NCBI GenBank assembly: GCA_017618495.1
Contig: JAFZUD010000041.1
Span: 1-5,401 of the forward strand
DNA from: Bacilli bacterium
GTDB lineage: Bacteria; Bacillota_I; Bacilli_A; RFN20; CAG-826
Length of the DNA: 5,401 nucleotides
Reading direction: 5' to 3'
A program made the translations under genes and the position numbers. Position 1 is the first letter of the stretch, and each line of letters begins with the position of its first letter. Below are positions 1 to 5,401 of this stretch, piece by piece. Under the pieces are notes generated by a model. It was not told the origin of the DNA, searched no databases, and was given only the letters and a program-made list of their open reading frames with translations.

Positions 1-926
1 AGCTCAAGGATGTCGCGTATGATTTTATCTGCTTCCTTACGAAAAATAAGGTAAATATAAGAGATAGCGCCTTCAAAAAATTAAATGTATGGTCGCAAGT
101 TGCCCACATGGATGTAGGTTGCGACTTCTATTTTGATGGTGATGAAAAATATGCCACTAAATACCTAGTTATCGAAGATAAAGTCGGTAGTTCAGAACAC
201 AACCAACTCGAGAAATATAACAAGACAATCGATAGCTGGGACAAAAGGGCAAAAAAAGGAGACAGGGCAATTAAGGTCTATTACAAGACCATGCCTACGA
301 ATGACTGGGAGGAGAAGCGTGTCAGCGATGCGGGCTGGACTCTTATTCCTTTTGATGAAATAGTCCGCTTTTGGGAGAAGTATCAGAGTCACCCGAATCA
401 AGTCGTCAGTTTCTATGCTAGTCACATCTGCAGCGTTGGTGAATCCTCAAAAGCAACATCAAAGCCAAGCACCAACGACTTGTTGGCTTGGGGATCGTAC
501 TTCAAGAAAACAATAATTCCAGAGCTTGAAAAGCGTGGTCTGAATGCGAACTTTGTTTGTGACCAAACTCGTTATGGTTATACATATCTAAATATCTATC
601 CTAAGAGAAGCAACAACGATGAAACGCCATATCTTGAAATTAGGAGCAGGGATGTATTAGAAAACAACTACCTAGCTAGAATACTGAAATATGGGAAGAA
701 TATTGATGGCGATTCCTTGAATGAGCTTAGACAAGCCATAGCTGATAATCGCTCTGGGATTTTTAAAGCGAACTGGGGCAAAAAACAAGTTCAACAGGCC
801 GGCCGAACAAAAAATAACGCTCTTTCCTGTGTAAACGAAGATGCTTTGGTTGAGTCGATTCTGCTATCGGCTAAGGAATATCTCAAGATAGTTTCCGATT
901 GGGAAAGCAGAATCAATAATCGCTAA
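1..926 (+). CDS. PD-(D/E)XK nuclease-family protein, 5' truncated by window edge
   Basis: The frame is open from the first complete codon at 3 to the TAA at 924-926 (307 residues visible). The first ATG, at 108, is not the start: the frame continues upstream without a stop, no ribosome binding site precedes 108, and the first catalytic Asp (111-113) follows that Met directly, so the N-terminal part of the fold must lie upstream. The nuclease core is seen as Asp in HMDVGCDF, then the E-x-K pair in VIEDK (Glu 174-176, Lys 180-182), then QLEKY (204-218), the Q-xxx-Y motif of RecB/Cas4-like nucleases. The spacing and the IEDK...NQLEKY pattern resemble the PDDEXK_4 family (PF14281), whose substrates are mostly unknown. 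The C-terminal ~170 residues (from LLAWGSYF) match nothing I can name. At least six ATA codons, against none in cysS, suggest foreign origin. A defence role is possible but not shown. Confidence 0.8.
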   Translation, partial: LKDVAYDFICFLTKNKVNIRDSAFKKLNVWSQVAHMDVGCDFYFDGDEKYATKYLVIEDKVGSSEHNQLEKYNKTIDSWDKRAKKGDRAIKVYYKTMPTNDWEEKRVSDAGWTLIPFDEIVRFWEKYQSHPNQVVSFYASHICSVGESSKATSKPSTNDLLAWGSYFKKTIIPELEKRGLNANFVCDQTRYGYTYLNIYPKRSNNDETPYLEIRSRDVLENNYLARILKYGKNIDGDSLNELRQAIADNRSGIFKANWGKKQVQQAGRTKNNALSCVNEDALVESILLSAKEYLKIVSDWESRINNR

Positions 927-944
927 CAATATATGGCACATAAT

Positions 945-982
945 AATCCACCGCAGATTTGCAGTGGATTTTTTGATTTTTT
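945..982 (+). terminator. rho-independent terminator of the nuclease gene
   Basis: AATCCAC (945-951) pairs with GTGGATT (964-970). Inside, GCA (953-955) pairs with TGC (960-962) across one C-A mismatch, leaving a GATT loop. The stem runs into a T-rich tail (969-974 and 977-982, broken by GA). It begins 18 bases after the TAA of the nuclease gene, so it separates that gene from the cysS operon. Confidence 0.85.
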
Positions 983-1068
983 CCTTATGAAACCTGCAAA
1001 TATTCCTTAAAACCATCAGCCCTAAATAGGAAAGGTAGTTTTGTGTGCCACGCTCGCCTTATCTCTTT

Positions 1069-1102
1069 TGTGGCTTACTCTCATTTACGAGAGTAAACTA
1101 TA
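1069..1102 (+). promoter_or_regulatory. hairpin at the cysS start, possible translational control element or operator
   Basis: TTACTCTC (1075-1082) and GAGAGTAA (1089-1096) are perfect inverted arms around a 6-base loop. In RNA the stem extends below one C-A mismatch by five more pairs (1069-1073 with 1098-1102, two of them G-U), ending six bases before the cysS ATG. There is no normal Shine-Dalgarno sequence before cysS. The only purine-rich candidate, GAGAG at 1089-1093, lies in the right arm and 15 bases from the ATG. The hairpin lacks a T tract, so it is not a terminator. It could be an RNA structure that limits initiation or a palindromic protein-binding site. I see no convincing -35/-10 pair in 983-1108. 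Confidence 0.5.
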
Positions 1103-1108
1103 TCTGTT

Positions 1109-2455
1109 ATGAGAGAACTAAAGATTTTCAATTCCTTAGGTATGAAGAAAGAGACCTTCACGCCATTAGTACCAGGTAAAGTCTCCATCTATTGCTGCGG
1201 TCCAACCGTCTATAACGATCCTCACGTTGGCAACTTCCGCCCAGTCGTTACTTTCGATGTGCTCCGCCGTCTTTTGATGCATATCGGTTATGAAGTCAAA
1301 TTCGTCAGCAACTACACCGATGTCGATGACAAGATCATCAACCGCGCCAAAGAACTTGGCATCACCGAGAAAGAACTCACCGAAAGCGTCATTGCCGAAT
1401 ACCGTAGACTCGTTGATGAAGTAGGCGCTCTCCAACCAGACGAGACCCCAAAACCAACCGTCTACATGCCAGAGATCATCAAGTACATCGAAGAACTTGA
1501 AGAAAAAGGCGAAGCATACGCAGTTGATGGAGATGTCTATCTTCGCGTCAAGAACATCCCTGAATACGGTGAATTAAGCGGCAACGCTGTCGAAGACCTT
1601 GAATCAGGTGCCAGAATCGCCGTCGAATCAAAGAAAGAAGACCCTCTTGATTTCGCCCTTTGGAAAAAGACCGAAGAGGGAATCAAATGGAAAACCAAAT
1701 GGGGAGAAGGAAGACCAGGCTGGCATAGTGAATGCTGTGTCATGATCGATTCCATCTTCAGAGCCCAGGATGGTTATATCGATATCCACGGCGGTGGATT
1801 TGACCTCAAGTTCCCTCACCATGAGAACGAGATGGCTCAGTCCAAAGCCCATAACCATAACAAATTAGCCCGTTACTGGATGCATAATGGCTTCATCAAC
1901 ATCGACAACGAGAAGATGTCCAAATCCCTTGGCAACGTCATCCTCATGAAAGATGTCCTCAAAGAGTATGGTGGCGCTGCCTTCAGACTCATGCTTCTTG
2001 CTTGCCATTACCGTGCCCCAGCTTCTTTCAGCGTTGATACCATCAAAGAAGCTCAGACCAAGATCAACCAGTTGACCATGTCTCTCCGTAAGAGCGCGGT
2101 CACTCTCCAGCTTAACGGAGTTGATATTGATATGCTCAAGCCATCAAGCGAGGATGCCTTCCTTGATGCGATGTGCGATGACCTCAACACACCAAACGCT
2201 TTAGCGGTCCTTTACGAAGAGAACAAGACCCTCAACCAGTGCCTTAGAACAAGACCTCTTGATATGAACGCTCTTGGCGATAGCTTTGCTAAAGTCCGTT
2301 CATACTGCGAAGTTCTTGGCATCGTCATTGCCATTCCTCACCTAACTGAGGAAGACAAAAAACTCTATGCGGAGTATGATGAGGCCAAAGCCAACAAAGA
2401 CTTCGCTAAGAGCGACGCCCTTAGGGCGAAAATGATCGAAAAAGGCATTTTCTAG
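1109..2455 (+). CDS. cysS: cysteinyl-tRNA synthetase
   Basis: CysRS is a cytoplasmic class I enzyme that activates cysteine with ATP and charges tRNA-Cys. The 448 residues show the full core. A zinc-ligand Cys lies in YCCGPTVY (Cys30), followed by the HIGH-type motif PHVGN (His39). The other zinc ligands are Cys209 in GWHSEC and the His/Glu of HHENE (237-241). The KMSKS loop is at 269-273. The helical tRNA-binding C-terminal region follows. The start at 1109 is fixed by homology, since the usual short N-terminal strand (LKIFNSL) follows it; no good Shine-Dalgarno is present. The protein stops after EKGIF and lacks the short GxxLxDTxxGTxW-like tail seen in many bacterial CysRS, so it is somewhat short. 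Isoleucine is coded by ATC or ATT and never ATA, a sign of native, well-expressed codon use. It is first in the apparent operon, 24 bases before the mgtC-like gene. Confidence 0.97.
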   Translation: MRELKIFNSLGMKKETFTPLVPGKVSIYCCGPTVYNDPHVGNFRPVVTFDVLRRLLMHIGYEVKFVSNYTDVDDKIINRAKELGITEKELTESVIAEYRRLVDEVGALQPDETPKPTVYMPEIIKYIEELEEKGEAYAVDGDVYLRVKNIPEYGELSGNAVEDLESGARIAVESKKEDPLDFALWKKTEEGIKWKTKWGEGRPGWHSECCVMIDSIFRAQDGYIDIHGGGFDLKFPHHENEMAQSKAHNHNKLARYWMHNGFINIDNEKMSKSLGNVILMKDVLKEYGGAAFRLMLLACHYRAPASFSVDTIKEAQTKINQLTMSLRKSAVTLQLNGVDIDMLKPSSEDAFLDAMCDDLNTPNALAVLYEENKTLNQCLRTRPLDMNALGDSFAKVRSYCEVLGIVIAIPHLTEEDKKLYAEYDEAKANKDFAKSDALRAKMIEKGIF

Positions 2456-2465
2456 TGCCTAGCAT

Positions 2466-2471
2466 AGGAGG
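2466..2471 (+). promoter_or_regulatory. ribosome binding site of the mgtC-like gene
   Basis: A perfect AGGAGG lies eight bases before the ATG at 2480, within the 24-base gap after the cysS stop. It fixes the start of the MgtC-like protein and is the best Shine-Dalgarno in the window, in contrast to cysS and rlmB. Confidence 0.9.
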
Positions 2472-2479
2472 AAAGAAGC

Positions 2480-3232
2480 ATGACGACGATTGACCAAATC
2501 ATCAGCAGCTGGTTCAACAGCGGCTTTAATGGCGCCGTCCCATTATGGGTTGGTAACCTTTGCCTCATCTTCCTTTCCATCATCCTTGCCATTGCCTTCA
2601 GTGGCATCATCGGCTTTGAGCGTGAATACTATGGCCACGCTGCCGGATTAAGAACCCACATCCTTGTCGCTACTGGTTCAGCCATCGTCATGATGATTTC
2701 CATCTATGGCTTTGCCGCTTGGGATGCCGCCCATCCTGACGCCGTTCGTGACCCTGCCCGTTTAGCGGCTCAGATCGTCACCGGCATCGGCTTCCTTGGC
2801 GCAGGCACAATCCTTCAGACCGGAACCGGCATCAAAGGCCTTACCACGGCGACCACCATCTGGATCGTCATGGCCATCGGCATTGCCTGTGGCAGTGGCA
2901 ACTTCGTTATCGCTGCGCTTGGCACCGCGCTTGCCTTTGTTGCCCTCGTTATGATGAGAAAAATCGAAGAAACCATTGCAAAACGCAATCCAATTCTCGT
3001 TTTGCTCTTCCCTTCCGATAAAGCCGTTCTTGCCGATTTGCTCTCAATCGCCGGCAATCACAACATCAAAATCCTCTCCACGGAATCGCTTCTAGTTGAC
3101 CGCGAAGGAGGCAAAGCAATCCAGATTACGATTAGGATGAAACACACTCCAGACAACTCTGTATCACTTTTCGTAGACGACATCAGGGTTTCCTTAAAGC
3201 CACTAGACCTTAAGTACACGATTAACAACTAA
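2480..3232 (+). CDS. MgtC/SapB family membrane protein
   Basis: This 250-residue protein has the MgtC/SapB layout: about five hydrophobic segments (roughly residues 22-45, 60-80, 97-114, 122-138 and 141-159) and then a soluble C-terminal domain (about 168-250), probably the ACT-like domain seen in many family members. Family signatures are GFERE (45-49) after the first segment, GLRTH (56-60), GIGFLGAGTI (102-111) and KGLTTATTIW (119-128). MgtC of Salmonella and Mycobacterium is tied to survival in macrophages and low Mg2+, partly by inhibiting the F1Fo ATPase; many homologues in non-pathogens have no known role. It lies in the inner membrane. It sits between cysS and rlmB, where Bacillus relatives carry mrnC, with 24 and 13 bases to its neighbours, so it is probably cotranscribed. 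No Mg2+ riboswitch can fit in the upstream gap. Family assignment is firm; function is open. Confidence 0.93.
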   Translation: MTTIDQIISSWFNSGFNGAVPLWVGNLCLIFLSIILAIAFSGIIGFEREYYGHAAGLRTHILVATGSAIVMMISIYGFAAWDAAHPDAVRDPARLAAQIVTGIGFLGAGTILQTGTGIKGLTTATTIWIVMAIGIACGSGNFVIAALGTALAFVALVMMRKIEETIAKRNPILVLLFPSDKAVLADLLSIAGNHNIKILSTESLLVDREGGKAIQITIRMKHTPDNSVSLFVDDIRVSLKPLDLKYTINN

Positions 3233-3245
3233 GAATCGAGCCTCT

Positions 3246-3998
3246 ATGTATATTCACAACAAAAGAAAACCTTCCAACAATAAGTCCACTTCAATTTATG
3301 GCATCAACAGCGTCCGCGAATCATTATTAAGCGGCAACGTTTCTCTTCTCTACACGTTAGAGAGGTTAAGTGGCCATGAACTTGTTGGTTTGGCAAATAA
3401 GAAAGGCGTAGAAATCAAGTATGTCGACTCTGCCACCTTGAACAACATGGCAGGAAACGATCATCACCAGGGATTCGTCGCCAAAGTCAAAACCTACGAG
3501 ACTTATTCGTTAGAGGATCTCCTCAAATCGGTCGAAGGCAAGAAAGAGCCTCTCTTTCTCATCCTTGATGGAATCGAAGACCCTCACAACCTTGGAGCCA
3601 TCCTTCGCACTTGCGATGCTTTCGGCGTCGATGGGGTCATCATGAAGAAGAAAGGTGAGGTCCCTCTTAACGCCACAGTCGCAAGAGTGTCGACTGGCGC
3701 CATCAATTACGTCAAGGTTGCTGTGGTGGCCAATCTCACCCAAGCTGCTGAGGTCCTTAAGAAAAAAGGCTTCTGGATTGTGAGCAGCGACGGAGAAGCG
3801 ACTCAAGAATACGATGAAGTCGATTATAAGTGTCCGATAGCCCTTGTCGTTGGCTCTGAAGGTTTTGGCATCTCTAGGCTTCTTTTGGAACACAGCGACT
3901 TCGTGATCAAGATCCCGATGGTTGGGCACGTCAACAGCCTCAACGCTTCGGTATCCGCAGCCATTCTTATTTCCGAAATACATCGCGCTAGGAAGTAG
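3246..3998 (+). CDS. rlmB: 23S rRNA (guanosine-2'-O-)-methyltransferase RlmB, SpoU/TrmH family
   Basis: SPOUT-fold enzyme that transfers a methyl group from S-adenosylmethionine to a ribose 2'-OH; RlmB proper modifies G2251 of 23S rRNA in E. coli. The 250 residues have an N-terminal L30e-like RNA-binding domain (about 16-95, opening with IYGINSVRESL) and a C-terminal knotted domain. The three SpoU motifs are all present: DPHNLGAILRT (112-122, with Asn115 and Arg121), VVGSEGFGIS (201-210) and IPMVGHVNSLNASVS (223-237). The 15-residue basic leader before the domain is normal for Bacillota homologues. The start at 3246 is the only sensible ATG, 13 bases after the preceding stop, though its Shine-Dalgarno is poor (GAG at 3238-3240); coupling to the upstream gene may help. 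Placement next to cysS agrees with the Bacillus yacO/rlmB locus. Exact target nucleotide is inferred. Confidence 0.95.
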   Translation: MYIHNKRKPSNNKSTSIYGINSVRESLLSGNVSLLYTLERLSGHELVGLANKKGVEIKYVDSATLNNMAGNDHHQGFVAKVKTYETYSLEDLLKSVEGKKEPLFLILDGIEDPHNLGAILRTCDAFGVDGVIMKKKGEVPLNATVARVSTGAINYVKVAVVANLTQAAEVLKKKGFWIVSSDGEATQEYDEVDYKCPIALVVGSEGFGISRLLLEHSDFVIKIPMVGHVNSLNASVSAAILISEIHRARK

Positions 3999-4001
3999 CG
4001 G

Positions 4002-4007
4002 AAAGGA
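4002..4007 (+). promoter_or_regulatory. ribosome binding site of the sigma-like gene
   Basis: AAAGGA lies eight bases before the ATG at 4016, in the 17-base gap after the rlmB stop. It supports this start for the sigma-like protein and cotranscription with rlmB. Confidence 0.75.
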
Positions 4008-4015
4008 ATAGACTT

Positions 4016-4726
4016 ATGGAAAGTCAAACATGGCCCAAAGGGGGCTCTCTTTTAAGCGCCTCTCCATCGGATGGCTATTTGCTTCTTCTTTCTAGAAGTG
4101 GCAACGTGAACGCCAAAAGCGAATTCTACAAAAGGTATTTCGATAAGCGTTACCTTGTCGGAAGAAGCGTATCACCAACCCTCATCAAACTTCTTGATCC
4201 TTGGGAATTCAATCATGCCTTCTTTGATGCGTTTACCTCGATGTGCAGGAACTATACCTTTGCAGCTAACGCTTCCATAAAGACATACTTTTCGGTTCTT
4301 ATGAAGAACTCCCTTGTCTCTGAAGCAAATAGCAACTGTGTCTTCGAGAGAGCGAACACTCTTTCCCTTGATGAAGAATATTATTCAGAACAAGGGGAGC
4401 CATATACCTTGGGCGAAGCTATTCCGGATAAGAGCGAGTATAACAACGTCACCTATTACATGGATTACGTTGAATCAATCGATCGCCTTTCTAATGCCTC
4501 TTCAAGACTCTCAAAACAGGAGAGGAAGATCGTTGGGCTTAGGATGGATGGAAGAACATTCAGAGAAATTGCTAGTGACTTAAAAATCTCCATTACCCAA
4601 GCCCATCAAGTCTTCACTTCTTTCTGCTCAAAAATAAAAGAGACCCTTACCAAGGCAAAGGTCCCTTCATATCTCTTAAGTGCCCGCTCTTATCAAAAAC
4701 AAGCGGGTTTTGCAGGGGTTAATTAA
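4016..4726 (+). CDS. divergent sigma-70 family protein in the SigH position
   Basis: This 236-residue protein has the layout of a group 3 sigma factor. A region-2-like helical part spans about residues 20-100, with a clear core at 61-80 (DPWEFNHAFFDAF...) and an SIKTYFSVLMKNSLV segment where sigma factors have their region 2.3/2.4 helix. After an acidic linker (about 105-150) comes a region-4-like helix-turn-helix at 165-210, opening LSKQERKIVGLRMDGRTFREIA, very like the LSxxERxVxxLxxxGxSYxEIA pattern of Bacillus SigH. SigH (about 218 residues) lies just downstream of rlmB-yacP in Bacillus, so position supports the match. The usual acidic region 2.2 core-binding patch (DLVQE-type) is poorly conserved, so it may use a different RNA polymerase contact or not be a true sigma factor. 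It overlaps the converging aspartokinase stop. A short tail (about 216-236) follows the helix-turn-helix. Sigma family is likely; SigH orthology is tentative. Confidence 0.68.
   Translation: MESQTWPKGGSLLSASPSDGYLLLLSRSGNVNAKSEFYKRYFDKRYLVGRSVSPTLIKLLDPWEFNHAFFDAFTSMCRNYTFAANASIKTYFSVLMKNSLVSEANSNCVFERANTLSLDEEYYSEQGEPYTLGEAIPDKSEYNNVTYYMDYVESIDRLSNASSRLSKQERKIVGLRMDGRTFREIASDLKISITQAHQVFTSFCSKIKETLTKAKVPSYLLSARSYQKQAGFAGVN
4630..4667 (-). terminator. rho-independent terminator of the aspartokinase gene, inside the opposing gene
   Basis: Read on the minus strand, AAGGGACC (4667-4660) pairs with GGTCTCTT (4645-4638), and the stem continues inward with TTTGC (4659-4655) against GTAAG (4650-4646), giving 13 pairs closed by a CTTG loop. 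It runs straight into TTATTTTT (4637-4630). It lies 56 bases beyond the aspartokinase stop and is the first such structure there. All three non-Watson-Crick pairs are G-U on the minus strand but A-C on the plus strand, so the structure fits minus-strand RNA. Confidence 0.8.
4683..4711 (+). terminator. possible weak plus-strand terminator-like hairpin at the end of the sigma-like gene
   Basis: CCCGCT (4683-4688) pairs with AGCGGG (4702-4707) around a 13-base loop and is followed by TTTT (4708-4711). It lies 12 bases before the stop codon, so termination here would leave a message without a stop codon; the loop is long and the T run short. It may only slow transcription, or be chance. Confidence 0.35.
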
Positions 4727-5401
4727 ATAATTTCCCCGGAGAATCTCGTATAAAGTGCTTTCAAGGACTTATCGTAATCGGCGTTAGAGATGCCGACGAT
4801 GATGTTGATTTCCTCACGTCCCTGGTCGATGAGTTTGATGTTGATCTTCTCTTCGCCGAAGACGCTTAAGAGCCTGCCAGAGACACCGCTCTTCTTGGCC
4901 ATGTTGGAACCAACGATAGCAATGAGAGCGACATCGGCATCCTCGCTGATCGAGACAATCTCAGGAAGCTTCTTTAACTCGGCAACCAAATCGAAATAAC
5001 GATCTTCGAGTTTGCTCTTCTCAGAGATGACGGAGAAGCTATCGATTGAGGTTGGAATATGCTCTACTGGGACTTTGTATCTCGCAAAGACATCTAGGAC
5101 AGAACGGATGCTTTCAAGCTTATCGGATTCACGGCTCTTAACGAAGGTGAGGGCGATGAATCCTTTCTTGCCAGTGAGACCGGTGATGAGGTGGTTGTTT
5201 CCTGGAGCCTTATCTTTGATAAAGGTTCCGCCTTCTTCTGGATGGTTGGAATTAAGGACCTCTAAAGGAATTCTCTTTTCCATGAGAGGGATGATGGTCT
5301 CAGCATGGAGAACCTGAGCGCCAGCATAAGAGAGCTCTCTTAATTCGTCATAAGAGATCTCGTTGATTCTAAGAGGATTTGGGATGATGCGAGGATCGGC
5401 C
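4723..5401 (-). CDS. aspartokinase, C-terminal half, 5' truncated by window edge
   Basis: Aspartokinase makes 4-phospho-L-aspartate, the first step to lysine, threonine, methionine and diaminopimelate. The ATG at 5281-5283 is not the start: the frame runs on to the right edge (225 residues visible of about 440 expected), and the upstream part reads ADPRIIPNP...EISYDELRELSYAGAQVLHAE, the end of the kinase domain. Then come two ACT domains, opening at ITGLTGKKGFIAL (about 5180) and at VALIAIVGSNMAKKSGVSGRL (about 4930), the second with the QGREEINI strand where many enzymes have QGSSEINI. The ACT domains bind the feedback amino acid, but which one cannot be read here, so I give no lysC/thrA/dapG symbol. 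Text such as ELRELSYAGAQVLH resembles clostridial and bacillar single-function enzymes. It ends in TAA overlapping the stop of the sigma-like gene and uses a terminator beyond it. Confidence 0.95.
   Translation of the reverse strand, partial: ADPRIIPNPLRINEISYDELRELSYAGAQVLHAETIIPLMEKRIPLEVLNSNHPEEGGTFIKDKAPGNNHLITGLTGKKGFIALTFVKSRESDKLESIRSVLDVFARYKVPVEHIPTSIDSFSVISEKSKLEDRYFDLVAELKKLPEIVSISEDADVALIAIVGSNMAKKSGVSGRLLSVFGEEKINIKLIDQGREEINIIVGISNADYDKSLKALYTRFSGEII

Noticed and set aside
1068..1104. Promoter with TAAACT or TATATC as -10 just before cysS
   Set aside because: No acceptable -35 at 16-18 bases, and transcription would start at or beyond the ATG. Not supported enough to list.
983..1108. 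T-box leader for cysS
   Set aside because: The gap after the nuclease terminator is too short for a full T-box, and no AGGGTGGNACCGCG-type antiterminator sequence or terminator with T run precedes cysS.
2815..3057. 80-residue minus-strand frame within the mgtC-like gene
   Set aside because: Shadow of the strongly biased codon use of the membrane-protein gene; no start signal and no recognisable product.
3510..3983. 157-residue minus-strand open frame
   Set aside because: It lies wholly antisense to rlmB, whose three catalytic motifs are intact, and its product resembles no family. It is a by-product of the codon use of rlmB.
4715..4737. GGGG...CCCC inverted repeat across the convergent stops
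   Set aside because: Only four pairs around a 15-base AT-rich loop with no further pairing and no T run; likely chance.
5012..5317. 101-residue plus-strand open frame
   Set aside because: Antisense to the aspartokinase ACT region; no ribosome binding site and no recognisable product.

Overview
The window looks like chromosomal DNA of a low-to-moderate-GC Bacillota, most likely an uncultured member of class Bacilli or its Erysipelotrichales/Mollicutes-related neighbours. The pointers are the order cysS - (mgtC) - rlmB - sigma factor, which echoes the cysS-mrnC-rlmB-yacP-sigH block of Bacillus, an AGGAGG ribosome binding site, and an aspartokinase whose sequence resembles clostridial and bacillar enzymes. 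Tryptophan is encoded by TGG and no reading frame needs TGA read-through, so the standard bacterial code fits. The lineage is inferred from gene order and sequence feel, not from a search.

Layout. Positions 1-926 (+) hold the 3' part of a PD-(D/E)XK nuclease-family gene. Its frame is open to the left edge and its codon use differs from the rest, so it looks like an accessory gene. A rho-independent terminator (945-982) closes it. The 182-base gap up to 1108 also holds a strong hairpin directly against the cysS start codon. From 1109 to 4726 (+) four genes are packed with gaps of 13-24 bases and look like one operon: cysS (cysteinyl-tRNA synthetase), an MgtC/SapB membrane protein, rlmB (SpoU-type 23S rRNA 2'-O-methyltransferase) and a divergent sigma-70-like protein in the position of sigH. 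From 4723 to the right edge (-) lies the C-terminal half of an aspartokinase with its two ACT domains. It converges on the sigma-like gene with stop codons overlapping by a few bases. The aspartokinase's likely terminator lies inside the 3' coding end of the sigma-like gene.

How the genes relate. cysS and rlmB are translation functions (charging tRNA-Cys, modifying the ribosome). The sigma-like protein would link this block to transcription control, as SigH does in Bacillus. The MgtC-like gene sits where mrnC (Mini-RNase III) usually is and has no obvious link to its neighbours. The aspartokinase belongs to a separate, oppositely transcribed unit for Asp-family amino acid synthesis. The most interesting points are the two competing RNA pairings at the cysS start, the terminator hidden within an opposing coding sequence, and the divergent SigH-position protein. 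I see no clear new multi-gene system.
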